Part shown: positions 16,426 to 26,045 of the stretch, piece after piece
Layout: the number at the start of each line of letters is the position of its first letter
Numbering within the stretch: position 1 is the stretch's first letter
Assembly: GCF_037094465.1 (NCBI RefSeq)
Contig: NZ_CP146609.1
Location: 2,847,501 to 2,911,500 of the forward strand
DNA length: 64,000 nt
Source: Pseudodesulfovibrio sp. 5S69
GTDB taxonomy: Bacteria; Desulfobacterota; Desulfovibrionia; Desulfovibrionales; Desulfovibrionaceae
Reading direction: 5' to 3'
The notes under the pieces: generated by a model
Seen by the model: the letters and a program-made list of their open reading frames with translations, nothing else
Told to the model about the DNA's origin: nothing
The model's database searches: none
Position numbers and translations under genes: made by a program

Positions 16426-16827
16426 TCAGGCGGCAAAAATATCGGTTTTGATTGCCAATCGTGACGCGGCCGCCAGAAAATCGGCCGGGGAAACCCCATA
16501 CTGGCGGCAATATTTCTCGATTCGGGCCAGAAGATGAACATGCATGACCATTTCGAACTCCTCGAAGTCGCTCCCATCCCCTTCAACCGATATATTGATC
16601 GCTTTCTTCCCTTCGTTCTCGGGTTGCGCGAGCAAAACCTTCTTCTTCGAGGGGTCGGGAAGGAGTTCGCCGCCCTGAAGACGGTCTTCCAGGAACATGG
16701 CCAGGGCTTCGTGGGCATTGTCCACGGCCTCGTCCAGGTCCTCGCCGAAGCTGGTGCATTCCGGAAAATCCGGGAAGGTCACGGAAAGACCGTGCTTCTC
16801 CTGTTCGAAAAGCGCCACATACTGCAT
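16426..16827 (-). CDS. HicB-family protein without a HicA partner
   Basis: The 133-residue protein starts at ATG 16827, six bases after GGAGG. Its N-terminus (YVALFEQEKHGLSVTFPDFP and CTSFGEDLDEAVDNAHEAL) is the partial RNase-H fold of HicB antitoxins. The C-terminal segment (HLLARIEKYCRQYGVSPADF) looks like a ribbon-helix-helix or HTH DNA-binding region. HicB normally neutralises the small mRNA-cleaving toxin HicA encoded next to it. The 38 bases up to mltA and the sequence downstream have no room for HicA. It is therefore a solitary HicB, perhaps a regulator. Confidence 0.8.
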   Translation of the reverse strand: MQYVALFEQEKHGLSVTFPDFPECTSFGEDLDEAVDNAHEALAMFLEDRLQGGELLPDPSKKKVLLAQPENEGKKAINISVEGDGSDFEEFEMVMHVHLLARIEKYCRQYGVSPADFLAAASRLAIKTDIFAA

Positions 16828-16865
16828 TTGCCGCCTCCTTGGCTGCTGGAAACCGGTGAAAATCC

Positions 16866-18116
16866 CTATTCGGGTTTGTTTGCCAGGGACGCCATGACCC
16901 GCTTGCTCAAGAGCATGTAGACCTCGGCCCCCTCCTGCAGGTGACCGGCCAGGGTCTCGGCCTCCTCGCCCGTGCCGCAGAACAGGTCCATGCGCGTGCC
17001 CTGGATGGCCCCGCCCGTGTCCTGGGCCAGAACCAGGGAAAAGAACGGATCGGCCTGGCCGGTGTCGTAGTCCATGAGCGTGGTTTTGAGCGCCACCACG
17101 CTGCCCAGCGGGATCATTGCCCGGTCCACGGCCACGCTGACGCGCGGGGTCAGGATGGAGTTGATGGAGCCGAACGGTCCCTCGTCCGCCAGCCGGAAGA
17201 AGACGTAGCTCGGGTTGCGGAAGAGGATGTCCTCGGCCACGTCCGGGTGCGCGTTCAGGAACTTGCGGATGCGCTGCATGCTCATCTCTTCCTTGGGAAT
17301 GTATCCCTCGTCGATGAGCACCCTGCCTATGGAAACGTACTGGCGGCCGTTCTTGCCGCCGTAGAGGATGTGCTTGTAGCTCCCGTCGGGCAGGTCCAGC
17401 CTGCCCGATCCCTGGATTTGGAGAAAGAAGACGTCTACCGGGTCGGCGGCCCAGGCGATTTCGTCGCCCGCCCCTTCCAGGGCGCCCAGGCCGTCGATGG
17501 CCGAACGGTCGTAATACGGCTCCACCTTGCCCCCGTCCACGCGGTAGACCAGCTTCTGCCCGGCCCAACGCGGATGAAAGGCGCCCAGGTCCACGACCTT
17601 GAGGTCATCGGGTACGCCATAGAGCGGATACTTGTAGGTCGCGTCCGGGGTGAGCGAGGCCTTGAGCCACGGCTCGTAGTAACCGGTCAGCAGAGTGCCG
17701 GGTTCGAGCTTGAGCCAGGTGAACCGCCTGGCCAACAGGGACGGGTCATGGTCCAGCAGAACAAGCGTGGAGGCCAGTTCGGCCACGGAATCCTTGAGCT
17801 GTCCCCAGGTCAGGCGCAGGCCGGGCTGGTTCACGCAGACCGCATCCTGCGGGCGGGTCCGGATGTAGTTCAGACTGGCCTCAATGCCGGGGCGCAGGTC
17901 GGCCCAGGAGCACAGGTTCTGCGGTTTGAGGGAAAGGGCCTCGGCCAGATCTTTGGCCACGCTCTCTCCCACCGGCACATAGGTCGGCACCTCGGGCGCG
18001 GCAAGCGCCGGGGGGGCCGGAGGTTGCGGGGTCGGCGCGGTGGCCTTGGGAGCGCAACCGGCTGCGAGAAGGAGAAGGAAAAGGACACAACCGAAGAAAG
18101 AATTCCTTGAAATCAT
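16866..18116 (-). CDS. mltA: Membrane-bound lytic murein transglycosylase A
   Basis: The 416-residue lipoprotein precursor has a short signal and lipobox LAAGC with Cys 21. A Pro/Ala-rich linker precedes the MltA domain, which contains LLTGYYEPWLKASLTPDA and later the 3D region with DTGGAIQGTRMDLFCGTG, whose aspartates include the catalytic one. It cleaves peptidoglycan to 1,6-anhydromuropeptides from the inner face of the outer membrane. It overlaps the upstream AI-2E-type gene by four bases (ATGA), so the two are translationally coupled. Confidence 0.92.
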   Translation of the reverse strand: MISRNSFFGCVLFLLLLAAGCAPKATAPTPQPPAPPALAAPEVPTYVPVGESVAKDLAEALSLKPQNLCSWADLRPGIEASLNYIRTRPQDAVCVNQPGLRLTWGQLKDSVAELASTLVLLDHDPSLLARRFTWLKLEPGTLLTGYYEPWLKASLTPDATYKYPLYGVPDDLKVVDLGAFHPRWAGQKLVYRVDGGKVEPYYDRSAIDGLGALEGAGDEIAWAADPVDVFFLQIQGSGRLDLPDGSYKHILYGGKNGRQYVSIGRVLIDEGYIPKEEMSMQRIRKFLNAHPDVAEDILFRNPSYVFFRLADEGPFGSINSILTPRVSVAVDRAMIPLGSVVALKTTLMDYDTGQADPFFSLVLAQDTGGAIQGTRMDLFCGTGEEAETLAGHLQEGAEVYMLLSKRVMASLANKPE

Positions 18117-19222
18117 TGAGCCGCCTCTTCGTGGTCGTCCAGGTCGTCGGCGTATTCCTCAAGGTAGATCTGCAGCATGACCATGACGAAACTCAGGATC
18201 AGCGGGCCGTAGAAGATGCCCAGCATGCCGAAGGAATAGATGCCGCCGAGAATGGCGATGAAGATGTAGAAGGTGGAAACGCGCGATGCCTCGCGCATGA
18301 AGATGGGTCGCAGGATGGTGTCGATGCCGACTACGAAGATGCCGCACCACAGGGCCAGGAAGATGGCCATCTTCCACTGCCCGGACAGGAACAGGTAGGC
18401 CACGGCGGGCACCCAGACAAGGCCGGTGCCGAGCACCGGGATGAGCGAAGACAGGGCCATCATGCCGCCCCAGAAGAAGGCGGGGATGCCGGCCACGGCC
18501 AGCCCGATACCGCCGGCGAACCCCTGGAGCACGGCCACCAGCAGGCAGCCCATGAGTACGCCCCTGGCCACCCGCTTCAGGCTGTCGATGATGTAGTCCT
18601 CCTGCTTGGGCCTGAGCGGCGAGAGGCGCTTGATGTAGGCGACCATCTTGGTGCCGTCGCGCATGAAGTAGAAGAGGATGAAGACCATGAGCAGGAAATG
18701 CATGACCAGCTTGGCCCCGTCACGGGCCAGGGAGGTGCCGAAGGAGAGCATGTTCTGGGCGAACTCCCTGGAGTACTGGAGCACGCCCGCCTGAATCTGG
18801 ACCTCGTCGATGCGCAGGAACGGCAACTGTTCATGGATCACGGCCGCATACTTGTCGAGCGCCTCCAGACTGAGGAAGGACTTGTAGGTTCCCTGGGCGA
18901 TCCAGGCGTTCAGGGAGACCAAGGACTCGACGCCCTGGCTGATCAGGGCCATGAACAGGAAGGCCAGGGGCAGGACCAGGGCAAAGACGATGATCCCCAC
19001 GGTCAGGGCCGAGGCCCAGGTACGCCGCCCCTTGCACAGCTTCAGGGCCCAATTGAAAACCGGGGTGAACAGGACCGCCAGCACGGTGGAGAAGATAATG
19101 GTGTGCATGAAGGGCTCGACCAGTGAAAACCCCAGGTACAGGGAAAACAGCAGGAGGAGGATCAGGAACACCTTGTAGATGCCGCCACTGATCAGGGGGG
19201 TCGGTCCGTCGAAATCACTCAT
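18113..19222 (-). CDS. AI-2E/PerM family membrane transporter
   Basis: The 369-residue protein has seven to eight hydrophobic segments and a large soluble insertion (about 90-170) between the third and fourth. Conserved segments are FILFYFMRDGTKMVAYI, GIPAFFWGGMMALSSLIPVLG and LGGIYSFGMLGIFYGPLIL, which are typical of the UPF0118/AI-2E exporter family. Members export autoinducer-2 or act as ion transporters; no substrate can be assigned here. Its stop overlaps the mltA start. Confidence 0.85.
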   Translation of the reverse strand: MSDFDGPTPLISGGIYKVFLILLLLFSLYLGFSLVEPFMHTIIFSTVLAVLFTPVFNWALKLCKGRRTWASALTVGIIVFALVLPLAFLFMALISQGVESLVSLNAWIAQGTYKSFLSLEALDKYAAVIHEQLPFLRIDEVQIQAGVLQYSREFAQNMLSFGTSLARDGAKLVMHFLLMVFILFYFMRDGTKMVAYIKRLSPLRPKQEDYIIDSLKRVARGVLMGCLLVAVLQGFAGGIGLAVAGIPAFFWGGMMALSSLIPVLGTGLVWVPAVAYLFLSGQWKMAIFLALWCGIFVVGIDTILRPIFMREASRVSTFYIFIAILGGIYSFGMLGIFYGPLILSFVMVMLQIYLEEYADDLDDHEEAAQ

Positions 19223-19262
19223 ACTCGTTCAAGCTCCATGGAAGGGAACAGCAGGACTGGAT

Positions 19263-20828
19263 TTATTCCTTCTTCAGAGTTGATTGTATGATTGCGGCGA
19301 CGGTGTCAACGTCAACCGGCTTGGAAACATAGTCATCCATGCCCGCGTGTATGCAGCGCTGCTCGTCGCCCCACATGGCCCGCGCGGTCAGGGCCACCAC
19401 GGGCACGGCCGGATCCAGGCAGCCGGTTTCGGGGTCGCGGATGCGCCGAGTGGCCTCGATGCCGTCCATCTCCGGCATCTCCACGTCCATGAGCACGAGA
19501 TCAAAGGAATTCTCTTTCAACGCATCCACGGCTTGGGCGCCGGTCTCGGCCAGGGTGACCGCGCAGCCCATTTTCTCCAGCAGGCGGACGAGGTAGCGCT
19601 GGTTGACCAGGTCGTCCTCGGCCACCAGGACCCGGACGCCCTTGAGCGGCGACTCCCCGCCCAGGACCGAGGCGGACGGGGACGACGCCTCGTAGGGGCT
19701 GCGCTCCAGCGGCACGGTGACGGAAAAGACGCTGCCCTTGCCTTCCTCGCTCGAACAGCGCAGGCAGCCGCCCAGGAACTCCACGAGCCGGCTGGCGATG
19801 GCCAGCCCCAGCCCCAGGCCGCCCGAGGAGTGGTAGAGGTGGTCCTCGCCCTGCCTGAAGCTCTCGAAAATCTCGTCCAGCCTGTCGCGGGGAATGCCCA
19901 CCCCGCTGTCCCGAACCAGGATCTGCACGGCCAGCCCGTTCTCGCCCTGTACGGCGCAGTCGCCCTTCCCGGCCAGGGAGACATCGACCATCACCTGACC
20001 CGCCGGAGTGAACTTGACTGCGTTGCCTATGAGATTGCCGACCACCTGGCGCAGTTTGGCCGGATCGCCGCGCACCCAGTCCGGAATCGCCGGGTCGAGG
20101 GAGTATTCCAGGCTCACGCCCTTGGCCGCGGCCGGGCGCCGGTGCTGCGAGAGGATGCCGGTGACCATGTCTTCCAGACGGAAGTCCATCATGCGCGCGG
20201 TCAGGGAGCAGGTCTCGAGCTTGGAGTAGTCGATGATCTGGTTGAGCACCGACAGCAGTCCCATGGAGGAGTCCTTGATGAGCCGGACGTTCTCGCGGTA
20301 CGGCTCGCCCAGGTCGGACATGAGCAGCAACTCGGTCATGCCGAGTACGCCGGTCATGGGGGTGCGCAGCTCGTGGCTGACCGTGGACAGGAACGAGGCC
20401 TTGGCCCGGCTGGCGGCCTCGGCGGCCAGCTTGGCCTTGCGCAGTTCGCGCTCCATCTGGTGCTTGTACAGCCCCACCTCGATGGCCGAGCGGAGTTCGA
20501 GGTGGTCCACGGGCTTGACCAGGTAGCCGAAGGGACCGGTCACCTTGGCCCAGTGCAGGGTCTCCTCGTCCACCACCACGGTCAGATATATGACGGGAAT
20601 GTCGAAACGGTTGCGCAGCTCGCCCGCGGCCTCGAGCCCGTCCATCGCCCCTTCGAGCATAATGTCCATGAGCACGATGTCCGGAGCCAGCCTGTCGGCC
20701 AGGACAAGGGCCTCCTCGCCGCTGCCGGTCATGCCTATAACGCCGTATCCGGCCCGTTCCAGGGCCAATTTGACGTCCAGTCGCGCAACGGCGTCGTCTT
20801 CAACGACCAATATCTTGTTGGTGGGCAT
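19263..20828 (-). CDS. Hybrid sensor histidine kinase with N- and C-terminal receiver domains
   Basis: The 521-residue protein has the order receiver, HisKA, HATPase, receiver and no membrane segment. The first receiver (1-120) has Asp-rich VVEDD and phospho-acceptor Asp in IVLMDIMLEG. A coiled linker leads to the H-box FLSTVSHELRTPM (His near 157). The ATPase has N (NLIGNAVKFTPAG), G1 (DSGVGIP) and G2 (GGLGLGLAIASRL) boxes. The last receiver (about 395-515) has LVLMDVEMPEMDG. It is a soluble phosphorelay kinase whose input is probably another kinase acting on the first receiver. No response-regulator partner lies beside it. The start is supported by GGAG seven bases upstream. Confidence 0.9.
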   Translation of the reverse strand: MPTNKILVVEDDAVARLDVKLALERAGYGVIGMTGSGEEALVLADRLAPDIVLMDIMLEGAMDGLEAAGELRNRFDIPVIYLTVVVDEETLHWAKVTGPFGYLVKPVDHLELRSAIEVGLYKHQMERELRKAKLAAEAASRAKASFLSTVSHELRTPMTGVLGMTELLLMSDLGEPYRENVRLIKDSSMGLLSVLNQIIDYSKLETCSLTARMMDFRLEDMVTGILSQHRRPAAAKGVSLEYSLDPAIPDWVRGDPAKLRQVVGNLIGNAVKFTPAGQVMVDVSLAGKGDCAVQGENGLAVQILVRDSGVGIPRDRLDEIFESFRQGEDHLYHSSGGLGLGLAIASRLVEFLGGCLRCSSEEGKGSVFSVTVPLERSPYEASSPSASVLGGESPLKGVRVLVAEDDLVNQRYLVRLLEKMGCAVTLAETGAQAVDALKENSFDLVLMDVEMPEMDGIEATRRIRDPETGCLDPAVPVVALTARAMWGDEQRCIHAGMDDYVSKPVDVDTVAAIIQSTLKKE

Positions 20829-21250
20829 GTTTTTTCTCCGTTAACGGACCCCACAGGTATATTCTGCCCCTTGCGAGTACCCTACCGCCGACCATACCAC
20901 AGGAAAATGATAAATATAATTTCCCGGACGCCTTCTTTCCTTTTTTTCGGCACGACCGAACGGCCCTCCTTTTGTCGGGATATTTTCCTGCAAATCGACG
21001 ACGCTTATTCTGAATTATTTAAAAACAGACGCAATATATTCTGCAAAAAGCAACAATCGGGCAATCGGCGGCATCCGAGAACTCTCTTGAAATTTCCGGG
21101 TATTGAGGCTATGGAAGACTGTCGCTCTGTGAACAAAATCGTTACAATACGGAACGACGGAGAGGAACCTATGCCCCGGGGCCGTGTACCCGGACGGAAT
21201 CGGGGCAATGGATGGATACCAACCAACCTAATGTTTCATTGGAGGAAAGG
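20829..21250. other. Divergent intergenic region between the hybrid kinase and the amino-acid transporter
   Basis: A 422-bp AT-richer stretch without a credible gene. It should hold promoters for both flanking genes. The best + strand candidate is at 21087-21115. I saw no strong operator or terminator. Confidence 0.5.
21087..21115 (+). promoter_or_regulatory. Candidate promoter of the amino-acid ABC operon
   Basis: TTGAAA (21087-21092), 17 bases, TATGGA (21110-21115). The match is moderate. It lies about 135 bases before the binding-protein start. Confidence 0.35.
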
Positions 21251-22075
21251 ATGAAACGCATCATTACTCTTGTGGCCGTGCTGTCTCTGCTGATGTGCGC
21301 CGCCATGTCCGCCCAGGCCGCCGACATCGAACTCGCTAAAACATCCACCCTGGAACAGATCGTCCAGCGCGGTACCCTGCGCGTGGGCCTCGAAGCCGGT
21401 TACATGCCCTTCGAAATGACCGACAAAAAGGGCAACATCGTCGGCTTCGACGTCGACATGGTCAAGGAAATGGCCAAGGCCATGGGCGTCAAGCTTGAAC
21501 TCGTCAATACCGCCTGGGACGGCATCATCCCCGGCCTGCTCTCCGGCAAGTACGACATCATCGCCTCCGGCATGACCATCAACCAGGAGCGCAACCTGAA
21601 GGTCAACTTCGCCAATCCCTACATCATCGTCGGCCAGACCGCGCTCATCGCCAAGAAGTCCGCCGACAAGATCAAGTCCTGGAAGGACCTGAACCAGCCG
21701 GGCGTCATCATCACCTCCAAGCTGGGCACCACCGGCGAACAGGCCGCCAAGCGCCTCTTCCCCAAGGCCACCTACAAGTCCTTCGAGATGGAGGACCAGG
21801 CCATGCTGGAGACCATGAACGGCAAGTCCGACGCCACCGTCTACGACCTGCCCATGACCTCCATCTTTTACTCCCAGCACGGCAAGGATGCGGGTATGAA
21901 GTTCCTGGACGAGCCCTTCACCTACGAGCCCCTTGGCTGGGCCATCAACAAGGGTGACCCGGATTTCCTGAACTGGCTGAACAACTTCATCGTCCAGATC
22001 AAGAACGACGGCCGTTACGAGCGGATCTACAACAAGTGGTTCGGCTCCAACGACTGGTACAACAACATCCAGTAA
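21251..22075 (+). CDS. Polar amino-acid ABC transporter substrate-binding protein
   Basis: The 274-residue precursor starts at ATG 21251 after GGAGGAAAGG. The signal peptide MKRIITLVAVLSLLMCAAMS ends near AQA (residue 24). The mature protein is family 3 of bacterial solute-binding proteins: LRVGLEAGYMPFEMTDKKGN near 48, FDVDMVKEMAKAMGVKLELV, and the ligand-gripping SGMTINQERN and GTTGEQAAKR. It delivers a polar amino acid to the permease encoded next. The exact substrate cannot be read. A strong hairpin terminator after the gene likely raises its expression over the membrane parts. Confidence 0.9.
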   Translation: MKRIITLVAVLSLLMCAAMSAQAADIELAKTSTLEQIVQRGTLRVGLEAGYMPFEMTDKKGNIVGFDVDMVKEMAKAMGVKLELVNTAWDGIIPGLLSGKYDIIASGMTINQERNLKVNFANPYIIVGQTALIAKKSADKIKSWKDLNQPGVIITSKLGTTGEQAAKRLFPKATYKSFEMEDQAMLETMNGKSDATVYDLPMTSIFYSQHGKDAGMKFLDEPFTYEPLGWAINKGDPDFLNWLNNFIVQIKNDGRYERIYNKWFGSNDWYNNIQ

Positions 22076-22090
22076 CCACCGATCGATTGT

Positions 22091-22124
22091 CCGGGGGCCG
22101 CTCAACGCGGCCCCCGGTTTTTTT
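22091..22124 (+). terminator. Terminator between binding protein and permease genes
   Basis: Arms CCGGGGGCCGC and GCGGCCCCCGG with a five-base loop and seven T. Partial read-through would give more binding protein than transporter, a common arrangement in ABC operons. Confidence 0.9.
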
Positions 22125-22151
22125 CCGTGCACCTATCTCATCGAGTAAACA

Positions 22152-23162
22152 ATGAATGAAACCGCGACTGTCGAGCCTAAAAAGGAATTCGACAAGGACA
22201 AGTTTTGGAAAGCGGCATACGCGGTCACGCTCATCGCCGTGTGCCTGGGCTTCTACTGGGCCACCACCCAGACCGACTATATCTGGCGCTGGAACCGCAT
22301 CCCCAAATATTTTTACTATGTGGACACCGTCAACGTGAACGCGGAGATGGAGGGCGAAGTGACCTCCATCACCAAGAAGGACAAAGACTCCGTGGTCATC
22401 GTCTCCGACGGCAAGGACTCGGAATACTATACGGTCCCGGGCTCCAACCTCAACGTGGACCAGGGCGAGACCGTGTTCATGGGCGACACCATCGGCTCGT
22501 ACACCGAAGGCAGGATGGGACTGCTGCTGGAGGGCACGCTCATCACCATCGAGGTCAGCGTAATCTCGATCTTCTTCGGCATCCTCGTCGGCCTGTTCAC
22601 CGGCCTGGCACGGATATCGAGCAACCCGTTCCTGAAGATGTCGGCCATTACCTACATCGAACTCATCCGGGGCACCCCCCTGCTCGTCCAGATCATGATC
22701 TGGTACTTCGTGCTCGGCACCATCATGAACAACCTGCTGCTCAGGGCGGGCCTGTTCCAGATTCCCGAGCTGTGGTTCGGCGTGGCCTCCCTGGCCATCT
22801 TCGCCGGCGCCTACGTGGCCGAGATCGTCCGCGCAGGCATCCAGTCCATCCACAAGGGCCAGATGGAGGCGGCGCGCTCGCTGGGCATGACCAAGGTAAC
22901 CGCCATGCGCAAGATCATCCTGCCCCAGGCATTCAAGCGCATCCTGCCGCCGTTGGCCGGACAGTTCATCAGCCTGATCAAGGACTCCTCGCTGCTCGGC
23001 GTCATGGCCATCCGCGAGCTGACCAAGGCCACCCGAGAGGCGGTCACCACCAGTCTGATGCCCTACGAACTGTGGTTTGTGTGCGGCGTGCTCTACCTGG
23101 TCATCACCTTCACCCTGTCCATGTTCGTCCAGTACCTTGAAAGAAGGACAGCGGAGGCCTAA
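22152..23162 (+). CDS. Polar amino-acid ABC transporter permease with a periplasmic insert
   Basis: The 336-residue protein has a first helix at about 23-40, then a beta-rich soluble insert (about 55-115: [20 protein letters not shown], then [16 protein letters not shown]) before the usual membrane core. The core has the HisM/GlnP pattern, with [19 protein letters not shown] and the EAA loop [20 protein letters not shown] near 238. Typical family members are about 220-250 residues, so the insert is extra. It resembles a small barrel of lipoyl type. The function of the insert is unknown. Confidence 0.87.
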   Translation: MNETATVEPKKEFDKDKFWKAAYAVTLIAVCLGFYWATTQTDYIWRWNRIPKYFYYVDTVNVNAEMEGEVTSITKKDKDSVVIVSDGKDSEYYTVPGSNLNVDQGETVFMGDTIGSYTEGRMGLLLEGTLITIEVSVISIFFGILVGLFTGLARISSNPFLKMSAITYIELIRGTPLLVQIMIWYFVLGTIMNNLLLRAGLFQIPELWFGVASLAIFAGAYVAEIVRAGIQSIHKGQMEAARSLGMTKVTAMRKIILPQAFKRILPPLAGQFISLIKDSSLLGVMAIRELTKATREAVTTSLMPYELWFVCGVLYLVITFTLSMFVQYLERRTAEA

Positions 23163-23164
23163 CC

Positions 23165-23896
23165 ATGATCGACGTCAAAAACGTATACAAAACCTTCTTC
23201 GTCCCGCATGAAGTCCAGGCCCTGCACGATGTGTCCTATCACGTCAATCCGGGCGAGGTGGTCGTGGTCATCGGCCCGTCCGGGTCCGGCAAGTCCACCT
23301 TCCTGCGCTGCCTGAACCGCCTGGAGAAGGCCAACTCGGGCCACATCATGATCGACGGCGTGGACATCCTCGACCCCAAAACCAACATCAACAAGGTCCG
23401 CATGGAAGTGGGCATGGTCTTCCAGTCCTTCAACCTCTTCCCGCACCTGACCGTGCTGGAAAACGTCACCGTGGGCCAGACCTCGGTTCGCAAGCGGGGC
23501 CGGAAGGAATCCGCGGAGAAGGCCATGGTCCTGCTGAACAAGGTCGGCATCCATGCCAAGGCGGAGAATTACCCCGGCCAGTTGTCCGGCGGCCAGATGC
23601 AGCGCGTGGCCATCGCCCGCGCCTTGGCCATGGACCCCAAGGTCATGCTCTTCGACGAGCCGACCTCGGCGCTCGACCCGGAGATGGTCGGCGAGGTCCT
23701 GGACGTCATGAAGACCCTGGCCAAGGAAGGCATGACCATGGTCGTGGTCACCCACGAAATGGGCTTCGCCCGCGAAGTGGCCGACCAGGTGGTCTTCATG
23801 GACGAGGGCAAGATCGTCGAGGTGGGCACCCCGGAGCACTTCTTCACCAACCCGCAGAACGACCGGACCAAGCTGTTCCTCAGCCAGATCCTGTAA
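23165..23896 (+). CDS. Polar amino-acid ABC transporter ATP-binding protein
   Basis: The 243-residue ATPase has Walker [10 protein letters not shown] (residues 39-47), the Q-loop [14 protein letters not shown], signature LSGGQMQR, Walker [16 protein letters not shown] and the switch His in [10 protein letters not shown]. It matches the GlnQ/HisP family. It starts two bases after the permease stop. Together with the two preceding genes it forms a complete importer. A terminator follows 24 bases after the stop. Confidence 0.93.
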   Translation: MIDVKNVYKTFFVPHEVQALHDVSYHVNPGEVVVVIGPSGSGKSTFLRCLNRLEKANSGHIMIDGVDILDPKTNINKVRMEVGMVFQSFNLFPHLTVLENVTVGQTSVRKRGRKESAEKAMVLLNKVGIHAKAENYPGQLSGGQMQRVAIARALAMDPKVMLFDEPTSALDPEMVGEVLDVMKTLAKEGMTMVVVTHEMGFAREVADQVVFMDEGKIVEVGTPEHFFTNPQNDRTKLFLSQIL

Positions 23897-23919
23897 TTCG
23901 CCCGTCCAAAGAGCAAAGA

Positions 23920-23950
23920 GGGGGCTGCGCATTGCTGCGCAGCCCCCTTT
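23920..23950 (+). terminator. Terminator of the amino-acid ABC operon
   Basis: Twelve-base arms GGGGGCTGCGCA (23920-23931) and TGCGCAGCCCCC (23936-23947), four-base loop, then TTTGTCTT. Confidence 0.9.
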
Positions 23951-23979
23951 GTCTTGGCAGACGCCGGGACATTCGTCAT

Positions 23980-23990
23980 CCCCCCCCCCC
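23980..23990 (+). repeat. Homopolymeric C tract (11 C) upstream of the glycan ABC exporter
   Basis: Eleven consecutive C followed by GGG, 140 bp before the start of the first glycan-locus gene. Tracts of this length are prone to slippage. Position near a surface-glycan promoter makes phase variation possible, but no -35/-10 pair flanking it was identified. Confidence 0.6.
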
Positions 23991-24129
23991 GGGAAGGCCG
24001 GGAGATGAATGACGGCGGCAGATGCCCGGAATCCAACCCGGCGGGAGACTTTGCCCTTTACTCCCCGAGGGCAAACTCGTATGAAGCGAACAACTTTCAT
24101 GCGCCCAATACAGATATCAAGGAGAAATT

Positions 24130-25911
24130 GTGGCTCGCGAAGTCAAACTCTATAGTTTCAGCAATCGATATCTTTTCAAACGAAGCATCGGATATTTCGG
24201 GGCGTACAAGGGCCGGGTGACACTGTCCATCATCGCCATGCTTCTCTACGCCCCGGTCCCGCCCGCTCTGGCGTGGCTCAGCAAATACCTCACCGACGAG
24301 GTCCTGGTGGCCAAGAACTACACGATGCTCAAACTGTGCATCGCGGGATTCGTCGCCCTCATCCTGCTCAAATGCCTGCTCCAGTTGAGCCAGGTCTACG
24401 TCATGAACGTCACCGGCTTCCTGGTCCTCAGGGACCTGCGCATGGACCTGTTCAAGAAAATCATCAGGCTCCCCATGCCCTATTTTGCCGAAGCCGAGAT
24501 CGGCATGCTCATGAACCGCATCACCGCCGACGTCATGGCGGTCCGGGTCTGCCTGCCCAGCGGCATCATGTTCATCCGGCAGGTATTCACCCTGTTCGCG
24601 CTCATCGGCACGGCCGTCTACCTTGATCCCTACCTGGCTCTCTGGAGCCTGCTGGTCATGCCGATCGCCATCTACCCGTTCTTCTACTTCGGGCAGAAAA
24701 TCCGCAAATACGGCCGCAGGATGCAGCACGAGTTCTCCGACATCAACGTCGTGCTCGAAGAAAACTTTTCCGGCATCAAGGTCATCAAGGCCTTTGCCAA
24801 CGAGATCCGGGAGGAGTTCCGTTTCAAGAAGGAGAACGACAGTTTCACCAGGCTGCTCGTGCGTCGCACATTGTACTCCGAAGGCTCCTCCAGGATCATG
24901 GACATCATCGCCGCGGTGGCCGGCGCCACCGTCATGTGGGTCGGCGGCAACCAGGTCCTCAAGGGAACCATGACCCCCGGTGATCTGACCGCGTTCCTGC
25001 TCTGCCTCGTGCAGTTGTACGATCCGATCAAAAAACTCAACGCCTCCAACCACGACATCCAGGGCGGCCTGGCCGGGGCCGAGCGCGTGTTCGACATCCT
25101 CGACTCGCCGGACATCACCGTGGAGGATGACGGGAAGACCGTGTTCGACGGCGATCTCAAGGAGCTCTCCTTCAAGAACGTCTCCTTCACCTATCCCAAC
25201 TCGGACGTCCCCGCAGTGGACGATTTCTCCCTGGACATCCAGGCCGGGCAACGCGTGGCCATCGTCGGTCGCAGCGGCTCGGGCAAGACGACCCTGGTCA
25301 ATCTCCTGCCACGCTTCTATTCGCCGCAGTCGGGGAGCATCACCATCAACGGCGTCCCCTTGGATGAGTTTACCCTCGAGTCGCTCCGCATCAACCTCGG
25401 CCTGGTCTCCCAGGATACCTTCCTGTTCAACGTTACGGTGGCCGAAAACATCGCCTATTCGCACAAGGAATTCCGCATTGAGGACGTCGAGGAGGCGGCC
25501 CGCGCGGCGTTCGCCCATGATTTCATCATGGAGATGCCCAACGGTTACGAAACCGTGGTGGGCGAAGGCGGCGTCAAGATCTCCGGCGGCCAGAAGCAGC
25601 GCCTGACCATCGCCCGCGCCATCATGAAGGACCCGAGCCTGCTCATCCTGGACGAGGCCACCAGCGCCCTGGACACCGAGTCCGAACGCATCGTGCAGCA
25701 GGCGCTGGAGAACCTCATGGTCGGCAGGACGTCCATTGTCATCGCCCACCGGCTGTCGACCATCCTGAACGCGGACGTCATCGTGGTCATGCACGACGGC
25801 AAAATCGTCGCCAAGGGCACGCACAAGGAACTACTGCAGGTCAGCCCGATTTATGAACGTCTCTACAAGACCCAATTCGAAGACTCGACCATGGACCCGA
25901 CGCTCTCCTGA
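24130..25911 (+). CDS. MsbA-like ABC exporter (lipid A/glycolipid flippase type)
   Basis: The 593-residue protein starts with GTG at 24130 after AAGGAG. Residues 1-320 form a six-helix exporter domain, and 340-593 an ATPase with Walker A VGRSGSGKTTLV, signature ISGGQKQRL, Walker B LLILDEATSALDTES and switch His IAHRLST. It is a half-transporter that should dimerise and move a lipid-linked substrate across the inner membrane. It opens the glycan locus, so a lipid-linked saccharide or lipid A core is the likely substrate. The poly-C tract lies upstream. Confidence 0.88.
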   Translation: MAREVKLYSFSNRYLFKRSIGYFGAYKGRVTLSIIAMLLYAPVPPALAWLSKYLTDEVLVAKNYTMLKLCIAGFVALILLKCLLQLSQVYVMNVTGFLVLRDLRMDLFKKIIRLPMPYFAEAEIGMLMNRITADVMAVRVCLPSGIMFIRQVFTLFALIGTAVYLDPYLALWSLLVMPIAIYPFFYFGQKIRKYGRRMQHEFSDINVVLEENFSGIKVIKAFANEIREEFRFKKENDSFTRLLVRRTLYSEGSSRIMDIIAAVAGATVMWVGGNQVLKGTMTPGDLTAFLLCLVQLYDPIKKLNASNHDIQGGLAGAERVFDILDSPDITVEDDGKTVFDGDLKELSFKNVSFTYPNSDVPAVDDFSLDIQAGQRVAIVGRSGSGKTTLVNLLPRFYSPQSGSITINGVPLDEFTLESLRINLGLVSQDTFLFNVTVAENIAYSHKEFRIEDVEEAARAAFAHDFIMEMPNGYETVVGEGGVKISGGQKQRLTIARAIMKDPSLLILDEATSALDTESERIVQQALENLMVGRTSIVIAHRLSTILNADVIVVMHDGKIVAKGTHKELLQVSPIYERLYKTQFEDSTMDPTLS

Positions 25912-26045
25912 AACGGGGACGTCGAATGAGTCGAGGCTGTTTGTTCCCTGAACCCCGCACCGATTCCAAGATTCTTGACGGAACTCGGCAACTCATGAAA
26001 AATTGGGGTGTTTTTTCATAAGGCATCCCGCGAAGGAGCGCGTAC

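Noticed and set aside
16426..18116. A complete HicAB toxin-antitoxin module
   Set aside because: There is no HicA-size frame on either side of the HicB gene; mltA starts 38 bases away.
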